This document shows positions 9,253 through 18,546 of a stretch of DNA of 38,074 nucleotides, piece by piece. The notes under the pieces are model-generated. The model saw only the letters and a list, made by a program, of their open reading frames with translations, searched no databases and had not been told where the DNA came from. The translations under genes and the position numbers were made by a program. The stretch spans positions 1-38,074 of the forward strand of contig DATLAK010000034.1 in the NCBI GenBank assembly GCA_035527535.1. Direction: 5' to 3'. The stretch is from Armatimonadota bacterium (GTDB lineage Bacteria; Armatimonadota; Hebobacteria; GCA-020354555; CP070648). Each line of letters opens with the position of its first letter. Position 1 is the stretch's first letter.

Positions 9253-9288
9253 GGACGCGGCGGTCACGCCGACCCCGGGGAGGCGGAG

Positions 9289-10359
9289 GTGAGCCTCGAG
9301 GGATGGGTGGCACTGAGTAAAGCGGAGCTGCGGCCGACGCAGGCCCTGGCGCTGCTTGAGCGCTTCCCCACTCCCCGAGAACTGCTGGCTGCCGGGCCGG
9401 CGGGATGGCGCTCCGTCTGCCCTCTGTCGCCGTCGGAGGAGCGCCGCCTGCGCGATGCGGCGCAGGCGCCGGTCGCCCAAGACCTGCGCCTGCTGGAGGA
9501 GCTGGCGGCCCACCTCGTCACCATCCGCGATCTGCACTATCCGGCGCTGCTGCGGCAGATCTACGGCGCCCCGCCGGTGCTTTATGTGCGCGGCGAGATC
9601 CGCGAGCAGGACCACCGCGCGGTCGCCATCGTCGGCACCCGCCGCGCCAGCCCCTACGGCCGGCTGGTGGCCGAGACGCTCGCGCGCGACCTCGCCGCCG
9701 CCGGCGTCACCGTAGTCAGCGGACTCGCCCTGGGCGTTGACTCCGCCGCCCACGCCGGCGCGCTGCAGGCCGGCCGCACCATCGGTGTCGCCGCCTGCGG
9801 CCTCGACGTCAGCTACCCCCCGAGCAACCGCGCCTTGATCGAGCGCGTCGCTTCCCAGGGCGCCGTGGTCAGCGAGTTCCCCTTCGGCGCGCGCCCCGAC
9901 CGCTGGCGCTTCCCCGCCCGCAACCGCATCATCGCCGGCATGGCGCTGGGCACCGTCGTAGTCGAAGCCCCCGAGGGCAGCGGCGCCCTCATCACCGCCG
10001 ACCATGCCCTCGACCAGGGGCGCGAGGTCTTCGCCGTTCCCGGCGCTGTCAACACCGTTCAGAGCCGCGGCACCCACCAGCTCCTCAAGCAGGGCGCGAA
10101 GCTCGTCGAATCGGTGGATGACATCCTCGAGGAGCTGGACCTCCCCGCCGCCCCCAAGGCCGAAGCGCCCCGTACCGACGATCTCTCATCCGCGGAAGGC
10201 GGCCTGCTATCCCTGCTCACCCTCCATGAGAAAGACGTGGACTCCCTCATTCAGGAGACGCGGCTGCCGTCGTCCCAGGTCAACGCCATCCTCACCATGC
10301 TGGAGCTGCGCGGGCTGGTGCGGCGCATGCCCGGCAACTACTTCGTGCGGGTGCACTAG
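9289..10359 (+). CDS. dprA: DNA processing protein DprA (Smf)
   Basis: Binds incoming single-stranded DNA during natural transformation and loads RecA onto it, in the cytoplasm. The 356-residue protein has an N-terminal helical SAM-like region, then the Rossmann core with IVGTRRAS at about 114-121, GLALGVDSAAH and SEFPFG. The C-terminal ~60 residues form a winged helix (LIQETRLPSSQVNAILTMLELRG). The GTG start at 9289 is preceded by GGGGAGG. It is the last of the three housekeeping genes before the Type III restriction-modification pair. Without comE/comF-type genes nearby, competence of this organism cannot be concluded. Confidence 0.95.
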   Translation: MSLEGWVALSKAELRPTQALALLERFPTPRELLAAGPAGWRSVCPLSPSEERRLRDAAQAPVAQDLRLLEELAAHLVTIRDLHYPALLRQIYGAPPVLYVRGEIREQDHRAVAIVGTRRASPYGRLVAETLARDLAAAGVTVVSGLALGVDSAAHAGALQAGRTIGVAACGLDVSYPPSNRALIERVASQGAVVSEFPFGARPDRWRFPARNRIIAGMALGTVVVEAPEGSGALITADHALDQGREVFAVPGAVNTVQSRGTHQLLKQGAKLVESVDDILEELDLPAAPKAEAPRTDDLSSAEGGLLSLLTLHEKDVDSLIQETRLPSSQVNAILTMLELRGLVRRMPGNYFVRVH

Positions 10360-10525
10360 CGGCTCCAACATACCGCCACCAAGGCAGTAGCGTTGGTCAA
10401 CGACGAGGGTCGGAAGGCGGTTGCGGAACCCCAGGCATGGGATGTGAAATGCCGGCTCGATGTGCACACACCAGGAGCAAGTCGCACAAGAAGGGCAGCG
10501 TGCGTGAAGAGGGAAGAAGGGCCTT

Positions 10526-13417
10526 ATGAGACAGCGAGCCTCCGATGACGCTTTCGCTCAACTCCACCTGGCTCGCGAGCTCGCGGGCGACATCGAGGGG
10601 TGGAGCAAGCAGGGCTGGCCGGGCGTCACCCAGACAACCCACGATCTCCTCTCCTACTGGTTCAACCGTGATCCGGACAGCGGCGAGTGCTTCTACCTTT
10701 GCCAACAGCGCGCCATCGAAACTGTCATCTACTGCCACGAGGCGCTGCAAGAACCTACACTTGCGCGCCTCTACCAACGCGTCGCACCGGAGGCCCTGCT
10801 GCAATTCCAGGCCCTCAAAGCCGAGGTCCAGAACATCCCCTTCTCCAAGTATTGCCTCAAAATGGCCACCGGCTCCGGCAAGACCTGGGTATTGGCCGCC
10901 CTGCTGATCTGGCAATACTTCAACGCCTTGCGTCGAGAGCGTCCAGGAGTCTACTCAGGTCGCTTCTTGGTGGTCACTCCTGGCCACGAAGTGCTGAACC
11001 GCCTCCTGGACTCGTTTAAGGGCAAGCGTGACCGCAAGACCGGTCTTCGCAACCCGGAGACCTCTGACTATCGCCGGGAACTGTTCATCCCGCCAGGCGC
11101 AATGTGGCAAGATCAGTTCCACATCGAAATCCTGGAGCCGTCAGATGTGCGGCCAAATACTACGCCTCCCGACGGCCCGTTTGTGTTCCTCACGAATTGG
11201 CAGCAGTTCCGCCTCAAACCGCCGGAGGGCAGCCTGTGGGACCGACTGACCGGTGCCGATGTGGAGGAACAGTCGCGCGGCGAAATCATCGCAGACTTCC
11301 TTTCAGAGTTTCCTGACCTGGTAGTGATGAACGACGAGGCCCATCATGTCCACGGCAAAAAGCCGCGCGGCAGCCGTGTCAGCCAAAGCGATGAACTTGT
11401 CTGGCGGCAATTCATGGGGGTGCTCTATGACCGACTGACTGAGGCGCACGGCGACGAACGGGGCCTTTTCATGCAGTTGGACTTCTCGGCCACCCCCTTC
11501 TTCGGAAGCGGCCCGGAGCGAGAATACTTCCCCCACATCGTGTATGACTATGCCCTGCTCGAGGCCATGAACCACATGCTGGTCAAGCAGCTTTTCCTGG
11601 AAGAGCGCCAGGCCATCGGCGGCGAGCGTCTCGAAGAACTTGATTTTCGCGCAGAGCGAACGGAGCCGGAGAGCGGTCGCAGGCGCGGACAGGTAACCGG
11701 ACTTTCGCCAGGGCAGAAGCTGCTGCTCGACATCGGGCGCAGGAAGATGGAGCAATTAGCGGAGGAGTTGAGGCAGCGCGGCATAGACAAGAAGCCAGTC
11801 ATGCTGGTGCTGGCGGAGGAGACCGAGGTTGCGGGCCTCGTGGTGAACCACTTCGCCACCCTTACCGATGAGCGCGGGAATACCTACGGGAAACGCGATG
11901 TGGTCAACGACGATGGCCAGGGGCAGGTGCTGCTCATCCATTCCGGCCTTCCGGATAAAGAACTGGACGGCGCCCGCCGCTGCCTAGATGCCATTGACGT
12001 TGACGCTGACCCGCTGCGGGTGGTCATTTCGGTTCTCATGCTGCGGGAAGGCTTCGACAAGATGAACATCTGCGTGATCGTGGTGCTCCGGGCGACCGAG
12101 GCCGACCTTCTCCTGGAGCAGATCGTCGGTCGCGGGCTTCGCCTGATGTTCCCTCCGGCGAGCCATCCTGAGTTCCAGGATGCCAAGCGGGAGGCCTACC
12201 AGCAGATTCGGCTGGGCCGTATTCCCGCCAACTCTCTCGACTTCCTCTTCATCGTGGAGCACCCTCGGTTCCGTGCCTTCTATGATCAACTTCGCCGCGA
12301 GGGCTACATCATCGGCGAAGGCGATACCAGTCGCGTCACGACGACCGGCGATATCATCCCGGTCGAGGCCATCCCAACGCGCATCCCGTCGCACGACATA
12401 GCCTGGCCGGTCCAGATCTTTGAGCAGGGTCGCCTCCCCGATCTGCGCCAACTCGATATATCAGCGCTACCCGCTTACCCCGGCGACTTCGCCTCTCTCA
12501 AGCAGATGCTGGGGAAACTGGCGATATCCGATGTCCACGTCCCGAGCGATAAGCGCACCCGAACCTGGAAACTCGACAACCCCTACTTCGACTACAACTT
12601 CTTTCTCAGCCAGGCGTCGCGCGCCATCGCGAGAGAGGGCAAGGTGCAACTGCTCACCGGAAAGTTGGCAGAGATCGCCGAGGTCGTGGACGAGTATGCT
12701 GCCCGACATCTCTTCCGCCAGGAGATTGACTTCACCGCGCCTGAGGACTACCAGGTGCTGAACTTCACCCTAGTCTTTGACCATGTCGTCAACCAGGTGC
12801 GCACTGCCATTCTCCGGGCCGCCGAGAAGGCGCAGTTCGAGGTCCGGCAGGGGATCTGGAAACGCCTCTCTCAGGTGCCGCGAATCATGGTCAGGGAATC
12901 TCACAGCGTAGCGACAGACCGGAGCATCTATCCGCGGCTTCCCTACTCGGCGGTTGGCGGTGGGTTCGAGAAAGACTTCATGCTTGAAACACTCAACACC
13001 TCACCCGATCTTGCCTATGCCAAGCTCGACCGCAAACACGGCCTCCGCATTCCTTACCGGGACACCGACGCAATCTACCGGGAGTACGAGGTGGATTTCA
13101 TTGTGAGGGAGGCGGATGCCATCTACCTGGTGGAGACCAAGGCTGACCGCGACCTCGACTCGCCCACGGTGGCCATCAAGGCCCGGGCCGCCCAGGCTTG
13201 GTGTGATACTGCCTCGACGGTGCGTGCCCCGGATGACCTACCGCAACCCTCGAAGTGGGAATACGTGATTCTCTCAGAGAGCCTCTTCAAGCAGAACCGC
13301 GGCCTCAGTTTTCAGGGTCTCGTGCCGCAGTGCCGCGCTCTGCGCGACAGGTTGATTGCCCAGGCCGAAGGGGCGCTCTTTGTGATCGGAGAGGAGGCTG
13401 CCCCTTATGGCGAATAA
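10526..13417 (+). CDS. Type III restriction enzyme, Res subunit (helicase-nuclease)
   Basis: ATP-driven DNA translocation and cleavage subunit that works with the Mod subunit encoded directly after it. The 963 residues are in the usual range. Helicase motif I is ATGSGKT (114-120) and motif II is DEAH (270-273). DFSATPF is motif III, and EQIVGRGLR is motif VI. Near the C-terminus D857, E870 and K872 (VDF ... ETK) give a PD-(D/E)xK nuclease core. All key residues are present, so the enzyme appears intact. The stop overlaps the mod start by 11 bp, which suggests translational coupling. The 166-bp gap before it (after dprA) shows no gene. Confidence 0.93.
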   Translation: MRQRASDDAFAQLHLARELAGDIEGWSKQGWPGVTQTTHDLLSYWFNRDPDSGECFYLCQQRAIETVIYCHEALQEPTLARLYQRVAPEALLQFQALKAEVQNIPFSKYCLKMATGSGKTWVLAALLIWQYFNALRRERPGVYSGRFLVVTPGHEVLNRLLDSFKGKRDRKTGLRNPETSDYRRELFIPPGAMWQDQFHIEILEPSDVRPNTTPPDGPFVFLTNWQQFRLKPPEGSLWDRLTGADVEEQSRGEIIADFLSEFPDLVVMNDEAHHVHGKKPRGSRVSQSDELVWRQFMGVLYDRLTEAHGDERGLFMQLDFSATPFFGSGPEREYFPHIVYDYALLEAMNHMLVKQLFLEERQAIGGERLEELDFRAERTEPESGRRRGQVTGLSPGQKLLLDIGRRKMEQLAEELRQRGIDKKPVMLVLAEETEVAGLVVNHFATLTDERGNTYGKRDVVNDDGQGQVLLIHSGLPDKELDGARRCLDAIDVDADPLRVVISVLMLREGFDKMNICVIVVLRATEADLLLEQIVGRGLRLMFPPASHPEFQDAKREAYQQIRLGRIPANSLDFLFIVEHPRFRAFYDQLRREGYIIGEGDTSRVTTTGDIIPVEAIPTRIPSHDIAWPVQIFEQGRLPDLRQLDISALPAYPGDFASLKQMLGKLAISDVHVPSDKRTRTWKLDNPYFDYNFFLSQASRAIAREGKVQLLTGKLAEIAEVVDEYAARHLFRQEIDFTAPEDYQVLNFTLVFDHVVNQVRTAILRAAEKAQFEVRQGIWKRLSQVPRIMVRESHSVATDRSIYPRLPYSAVGGGFEKDFMLETLNTSPDLAYAKLDRKHGLRIPYRDTDAIYREYEVDFIVREADAIYLVETKADRDLDSPTVAIKARAAQAWCDTASTVRAPDDLPQPSKWEYVILSESLFKQNRGLSFQGLVPQCRALRDRLIAQAEGALFVIGEEAAPYGE

Positions 13418-15317
13418 CCGCGTTGTTTACCCCGAGCGCAGCCGAGGGGAGCGCCGCAAAAAAGACTCGGCGCGGCTGGTGTGGGACACCAAGCCCCGCC
13501 GCGCGCCCAACCCGCGCGACATTGAGTTCCAGACTGCCGAGGTGGTGATTCCGAACCCGGCCCGCGACGCGGCGACTCTCCCGTTCTCCTTCCGCGACGG
13601 CCTTTTCGGTGACGAGGAACTGGACAAGCAGCAGATGAACCGCCTCATCTGGGGCGATAACCTGCTCGCCATGCAGGCGCTGCTCGCGCAGGGGTACGAG
13701 GGGAAGATCAACCTCATCTACATTGACCCGCCGTTCGCATCATCCGAGGATTACTACTACCAGCTGACCATCGCCGGCGATGAGGTTACGAAGCAGCCTT
13801 CAGCGCTTGAACGATTGGCCTACAAGGACTTCTGGGCAGGCGGAAGCGACTCGTATCTCGACATGCTCTATCCGCGACTTCAATTGATGAAGCGGCTACT
13901 TGCGGACACAGGCACTATCTACGTGCACATGGATTGGCACGTCGGACACTACGTGAAGGTGGTGATGGATGAGATCTTCGGAGTGCGGCATATGCGCAAT
14001 GAGATCGTATGGCACTTTCCAAGCATGTCCGCGTCTCGTCGCGACTTTCCAGACAAGCACAACGTACTGTTTCGCTACGTCAAATCGGATGAGTGGACGT
14101 TCAACGCAGACGACGTGCGCGTGCCATACGAGGAGGCCTCCGCAGACGTGATGTCCGCGGGCTACGGAGGGGGCCTGGGTACAGGCGGCGTGTCCGTGCG
14201 CAAGGCCTACGGACATGAGCTGGGGAAAGTACCTGACACGGTCTGGCGCATACGCCACGTGAGTAGCGGAAATGAGAATACTGGTTTCCCTTCGCAGAAG
14301 CCCGAACCATTGCTTGAGCGGATCATTAAGGCGTCATCTAGCCCTGGTGACATCGTCGCGGATCTTTTCTGCGGCTCCGGAACAACCCTTGCCATTGCAG
14401 AAACGCTCGGGCGGCGCTGGATGGGGTGCGACTTCGGCAAGACCGCCATACAGGTGGCGCGCACGCGCCTAGTCGAAGATGGTGCGAAGCCCTTCCTCAT
14501 TGAGAACATCGGCAACTACCAGCGTGAGATGATCTATCTGACTGGCGGGCGCATCGGGGAGATGCAGCGCATCATCCTCAAGCTCTACGGCGCTACGCCC
14601 CGGCCTCGCACCAACGACCTGGGCGCCCGCCAGGTTGATGATGGCGTCCTGGAATTGGTATATGTCGGCTACCCTGACCGGCCAGTAAGCGCCAGGAAAG
14701 TCGAGGAACTGGCTCACCAGGCTGAAGCCCTTGACGGCACCGGCTACCGCCGCCTCGTCATCCTTGCCTGGGACTATGAGTACAACTATTCCACGGCGCT
14801 TGAGAACCGGCTGAAGGCCTCGAAGCGTCCTGCGAAGGTGAGAATCGAGAGCCGTTTCATCCCGCCCGACATCTACGATTACCTCAAAAGGGCCAAAGAC
14901 GAGGGGGATATCGAGCCGCTGCGCGACAAGGTCGTCTTTCACGAGAAGCCATACTTGCGCCTGGCGAAGCCAGTGGTGAAGAAAAAGAAGGACGGGGCCG
15001 CCGAGGTCACCATCGGGATCGAGCGCTATGTTCTGTTTGACATCCCGGTGCAGAAGCAGGAGGATCGCGAGGAACTGCTGGCCCTGGCCAAGAACAACTT
15101 CGCGGTACTCATTGACTACTGGGCGGTTGATTGGGAGTACGACGGCTACACCTTCAAGAGCCAGTGGCAGGCCCTGCGCGGCAACGGCCGGCGCACCCGC
15201 GTCGTGCCCACGACGGTGACTCATAACCTGCCGGCCGGCAAGACCTGCACCATCGCTGTGCGCCTTGTAGACGTCTTCGGCAACGACGCCGCCGGCACAG
15301 TCAACATGGAATTGTGA
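13407..15317 (+). CDS. Type III DNA methyltransferase, Mod subunit
   Basis: Recognises the target sequence and methylates it, and also guides the Res subunit. The 636-residue protein has catalytic DPPF (107-110) before SAM-binding DLFCGSGTT (319-327), the beta-class order, with a target-recognition region between them. A C-terminal module follows (DYWAVDWEYDG, VDVFGNDAAG), typical of Mod proteins paired with such helicases. The ATG overlaps the res gene by 11 bp. Residues about 5-17 are encoded by a short dispersed repeat (13430-13449 core), placed between MANN and KKDSARLVWD, so the native N-terminus appears lengthened by a repeat insertion. The rest looks intact. Confidence 0.93.
   Translation: MANNRVVYPERSRGERRKKDSARLVWDTKPRRAPNPRDIEFQTAEVVIPNPARDAATLPFSFRDGLFGDEELDKQQMNRLIWGDNLLAMQALLAQGYEGKINLIYIDPPFASSEDYYYQLTIAGDEVTKQPSALERLAYKDFWAGGSDSYLDMLYPRLQLMKRLLADTGTIYVHMDWHVGHYVKVVMDEIFGVRHMRNEIVWHFPSMSASRRDFPDKHNVLFRYVKSDEWTFNADDVRVPYEEASADVMSAGYGGGLGTGGVSVRKAYGHELGKVPDTVWRIRHVSSGNENTGFPSQKPEPLLERIIKASSSPGDIVADLFCGSGTTLAIAETLGRRWMGCDFGKTAIQVARTRLVEDGAKPFLIENIGNYQREMIYLTGGRIGEMQRIILKLYGATPRPRTNDLGARQVDDGVLELVYVGYPDRPVSARKVEELAHQAEALDGTGYRRLVILAWDYEYNYSTALENRLKASKRPAKVRIESRFIPPDIYDYLKRAKDEGDIEPLRDKVVFHEKPYLRLAKPVVKKKKDGAAEVTIGIERYVLFDIPVQKQEDREELLALAKNNFAVLIDYWAVDWEYDGYTFKSQWQALRGNGRRTRVVPTTVTHNLPAGKTCTIAVRLVDVFGNDAAGTVNMEL
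13430..13449. repeat. Short dispersed repeat inside the mod gene
   Basis: CCCCGAGCGCAGCCGAGGGG is an imperfect palindrome resembling the intergenic repeat at 4028-4046. It is read in frame as PERSRG within the first 17 codons of mod. Confidence 0.65.
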
Positions 15318-15445
15318 GCAGTTGTGAGACTCTGGCGGACCGGTCCAAGCGGCTGCGGCAGGCACGCACCGCCCCGAAACCGCTTCTGACATCATTGCCG
15401 GGAGGCGGGTTCCCTGTGACTCGTTCCCGGTGGGGGTTAAGTGCC

Positions 15446-16252
15446 ATGCAGACGGAACCGGGTTCCCCTCTCCAGCCGCCGGGGGCGCGGAGGTGCCCGC
15501 ATTGCGGCGGCGCAGCGGATGACGCGGCGCGCTATTGCGTGTCTTGCGGGCGGGCGCTGGACTACGCGCCGCCCGACGTGGATGTCGGGGGTTGGGTCAA
15601 GCGCGGTTGGGACGTCTTCGTCAACAACATCGGCCCCTCCATCGCCATCCCGCTGGTGATGCTCGTCCCCCTCATCGGGCTGGGCATCCTCGTCTACGTC
15701 GGGATCATCGGCGCCGTCATCACGGCCGACGCGGTCGGCGCCCGCGGTGAGAAGATTGCGCTGGCGGCGATGGGGAGCCTGTTCGGGCTACTGGGCCTGT
15801 TCGTCGCTTTCCTGATGCCGGCGCTGCTCGGGGGCATCTACGCTTGTTTCCTGGCGGGGGCGCGCACCGGCAAGGTGACGGCCGCGCACCTGGGCGACGG
15901 CTTCCGCCAATGGTGGGCGTGCACCTGGGTGTGCTGGGTGCTCGGCGCCGCCAGCCTCGTGGCGCTGCCGTTCACGCTCGTCCTCATCGGGCTTCCGGTC
16001 CTCTACGGCATCCAGAGCCTGCTGTGGCTGGCGCTGATGCGCATCGTGGATACGCGTCGGGGCGGTATGGACGCCCTCGATTTCGCGTGGAATGCGATGC
16101 GCGGGCGCTTGTGGATGATGCTGCTGTTCACGTTCCTGATGACGACGTTGATGAACGCAGGCGTGAGTGCGATGTATCTCGGCGCCCTGGTGACCACGCC
16201 CATCGCCACCGCCGCCCTGGCGGCGGGCTACGACGCGCTGAGCAGGAAGTAA
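15446..16252 (+). CDS. Zinc-ribbon membrane protein of unknown function
   Basis: About 268 residues from ATG 15446. The N-terminus holds a zinc ribbon with cysteines 17, 20, 31 and 34 (CPHC ... CVSC). The rest contains roughly five to six hydrophobic segments with the look of DUF975 or glycerophosphodiesterase membrane-domain proteins. An alternative GTG start at 15416 in the same frame has a better ribosome site (GGAGG at 15401-15405) and would add ten residues. The gene is transcribed away from mod and converges on the sulfatase-like gene 27 bp away, where a GC-rich CGCCC/GGGCG hairpin could end both transcripts. No enzymatic motif was seen, and the role is unknown. Confidence 0.75.
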   Translation: MQTEPGSPLQPPGARRCPHCGGAADDAARYCVSCGRALDYAPPDVDVGGWVKRGWDVFVNNIGPSIAIPLVMLVPLIGLGILVYVGIIGAVITADAVGARGEKIALAAMGSLFGLLGLFVAFLMPALLGGIYACFLAGARTGKVTAAHLGDGFRQWWACTWVCWVLGAASLVALPFTLVLIGLPVLYGIQSLLWLALMRIVDTRRGGMDALDFAWNAMRGRLWMMLLFTFLMTTLMNAGVSAMYLGALVTTPIATAALAAGYDALSRK

Positions 16253-16279
16253 GAGACGCCCGCGGGGGCGGCGCCGGCT

Positions 16280-17686
16280 CTACTCGACGGCCAGTTCCGG
16301 TTCCAGCGGGGTGCAGCCCGGCTGGTTGCGCATGCCCAGCAGCCACTCCGGGATCGGTTCGCCGGCGTCGGCTACGGCTAGGGCGGCCATGTGCGCGCAC
16401 ACCTCGGGATGCTCGGCGGCGAGGTTGCGGCGCAACTGCGCATCGGCCTGCAGGTCGTACAGCCGCTCCGCCTCGCGCCCGAGGAAAGCGTTGTACCACA
16501 TGCGCGCATCCCGCACCATCACGAACGGCCCCCAGGCGGTGGTTGTGTGGTCGCGGTGCGCCTCCTGATCCCCCCGCAGCACCGGTGAGAAATCGAGGCC
16601 GGTCATGGTCTCCGGCGGTTCCACCCCCATCAGCCGCAGGAGCGTGACCGGGATGTCGTGCGAGCTGATGAGAGCATCACTCCGCCCCGGTTTCACGCCG
16701 GGCGCCCGCACCATCAGCAGCAGGTCCGCGATCTCGCGCGACATCGGGTGCCCCTGCTTCGAGATCACGCCGTGCTCGCCCAGGCAGTGCCCGTGGTCGG
16801 AAACCACCACCACGATCGTATCCTCGGTCAGCCCCAGCCGCTCCATCGTCTCCATCAGCACCCCGAACCAGCGGTCGGCCATCGTCACCTCGCCCGCGTA
16901 GTTGGCCCGCAGGCGCCGCAGCTCGGCCGCGGTCAGTCCCTGCGCCGGGCCGTAGCCCGACAGGGTCACGTCGCCCACCTCATCGCCGCTGGGATCGTAG
17001 GGCTTGCGGTAGTACTCCGGCGGATCCCACGGCTCGTGCGGATCGAACGATTCAACCGTCAGGAATAGCCGCTCCGCGTCGCGGTTCTGTTGGAGCCACG
17101 CCGCGGCCGCGCGCAAGACCTGGGGGGCGAAGTAGTCCTCCTCGCAGCGGCGTTCCGCCGTGTTCATCAGGTACTGGCGCAGCAAGCCGTAGCCGCGGCG
17201 TTCTGCGAGTGGCTGCTGCAGGGTCGAGGCGGGCAGGTGCGCCGCGATCGCCTCCGGCGACGGCTCCGGGCCGGAGCGGTACTTGTCATTCTCCTGCCCG
17301 CGAATCCAGGTCCATTGATCGAAGCCGCGGTGGAAGTTCTTCGACGGCTTGAACTGGTGATAGACGTCGCTGATGAGTCCGGCGCGATAGCCGGCCTCGT
17401 GCAGGACCTCCGACAGCGCAGGGCGCTCCTCGCGCATGGGCCCCCAGCCGGGCGCGCCGACGAAATCGCCCTTGTATTGGCGGTGGTCGGAGAACGGGAA
17501 CACCCGCGCGCCGGTGTAGAGCCCGCGCCGGAACGGCAGCGTGGGCAGTGATTCGGGGTGGGCGGCGGTGAACACGACGCTCTCCCGCGCGAAAGCGTCC
17601 AGGTGCGGCGTGCGTATCCACTGATTGCCATAGGCGCCGACGTGGTCCTGGCGCAGGGTATCGAAGACGACGAGGATGCAGTTCAA
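16280..17686 (-). CDS. Sulfatase/alkaline-phosphatase-fold hydrolase with atypical active site
   Basis: The 468-residue protein has the sulfatase fold: metal-ligand segment FDTLRQDH (8-15), the conserved YTG after the active-site helix, and the late metal motif SDHGHCLGEHG. The formylglycine signature C/S-x-P-x-R reads S46-L-P-T-L50 here. A serine sits at the modified position, but the arginine is replaced by leucine, so standard formylglycine formation is doubtful. It may be a phosphodiesterase- or phosphonate-ester-type member. No signal peptide is evident, so it is probably cytoplasmic. The start is TTG at 17686, with GAGGAGGT nine bases upstream. An inverted TGACCTCC/GGAGGTCA pair (17695-17721) overlaps that ribosome site. 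It is last in the minus-strand run after wrbA. Confidence 0.85.
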   Translation of the reverse strand: MNCILVVFDTLRQDHVGAYGNQWIRTPHLDAFARESVVFTAAHPESLPTLPFRRGLYTGARVFPFSDHRQYKGDFVGAPGWGPMREERPALSEVLHEAGYRAGLISDVYHQFKPSKNFHRGFDQWTWIRGQENDKYRSGPEPSPEAIAAHLPASTLQQPLAERRGYGLLRQYLMNTAERRCEEDYFAPQVLRAAAAWLQQNRDAERLFLTVESFDPHEPWDPPEYYRKPYDPSGDEVGDVTLSGYGPAQGLTAAELRRLRANYAGEVTMADRWFGVLMETMERLGLTEDTIVVVVSDHGHCLGEHGVISKQGHPMSREIADLLLMVRAPGVKPGRSDALISSHDIPVTLLRLMGVEPPETMTGLDFSPVLRGDQEAHRDHTTTAWGPFVMVRDARMWYNAFLGREAERLYDLQADAQLRRNLAAEHPEVCAHMAALAVADAGEPIPEWLLGMRNQPGCTPLEPELAVE

Positions 17687-17852
17687 GTGGCAGTGACCTC
17701 CTCAGGGCATGTGGAGGTCAGGATACCGCAAGCCCTGCGCTGTGTCAAACGCAGCCACACATCCGCTGACTTCGGCCAGGAAGTGCTAGCGGTCCGGCGA
17801 ACGTCTCCCTATGTCGGGAACAGGTCGGCTTGCCCCGATGCCCTGGGCGCAC

Positions 17853-18461
17853 CTACGACCGGAGCTTGCCCGCCACTTCGGCCACGCGCCGGCCCAGGGT
17901 GCGGGCGATCGCCAATTCGTCCTCGTTCGGCCCCTGGTCGGCCATGGGGCCAGAGACCGAGCTCGCGCCATAGGGGGTCCCGCCGCGGGTGGTGGAGATC
18001 AGCCGCTCCTCCGCATAAGGCACTCCGACGATGACCATCCCCTGGTGGATCAACGGCAGCCACATGGTGAGGATGGTGATCTCGTTGGCGCCGTGCATGG
18101 TCGAGCTGCTGGTGAAGGCGGCCCCGACCTTGCCCACCAGCGTCCCCTCCATCCACAGCGGCCCCCAACCGTCCACCACCGCCTTGAGCGATGCGGTCAT
18201 GTTGCCGAAGCGTGTGGGCGAGCCCAGGATCACCGCGTCCGCCCAACGGAAATCATCCAGCGTCACCTCGCGCACCTGCATGAACCGGGCGTGCGCCGCC
18301 TGCCAGCGCTCGTTCTGCTGGATGATGGCTTCGGGTTCTGACGCCGGCGGGCGCGCCAGTCGCGCCTCCGCCTCCGCCACCTGGCGCGCGCCCTCGGCTA
18401 CGGCCTCCGCCAGCTTGTGGGTATTGCCGTACCTGCTGTCGAACACGATCAGGATGTTCAT
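17853..18461 (-). CDS. wrbA: NAD(P)H:quinone oxidoreductase, WrbA family flavodoxin
   Basis: FMN enzyme that reduces quinones by two electrons and so avoids semiquinone radicals, in the cytoplasm. The 202 residues start with a flavodoxin fold. The FMN phosphate loop SRYGNT is at 9-14, GSPTRFGNM binds the isoalloxazine ring, and TSSSTMHG and GGTPYGASSVSG are WrbA signatures. An insertion around residues 30-60 (rich in A, E and R) matches the usual WrbA insertion region. GAGGGGTG lies just before ATG 18461. It sits 85 bp downstream of the cytochrome gene on the same strand, consistent with a redox-related operon. Confidence 0.92.
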   Translation of the reverse strand: MNILIVFDSRYGNTHKLAEAVAEGARQVAEAEARLARPPASEPEAIIQQNERWQAAHARFMQVREVTLDDFRWADAVILGSPTRFGNMTASLKAVVDGWGPLWMEGTLVGKVGAAFTSSSTMHGANEITILTMWLPLIHQGMVIVGVPYAEERLISTTRGGTPYGASSVSGPMADQGPNEDELAIARTLGRRVAEVAGKLRS

Positions 18462-18546
18462 CTGTCACCCCTCGGCATGGCGGCGGGCCCGAACCATGAG
18501 GCTAGGGCTCGCCTCGTCACCTTGCACATATGCGCTTGCGGCTCGC

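Noticed and set aside
7519-10077. 852-residue frame on the minus strand across pckA and dprA
   Set aside because: It is the opposite-strand shadow of two well-supported genes in GC-rich DNA, with no recognisable domains.
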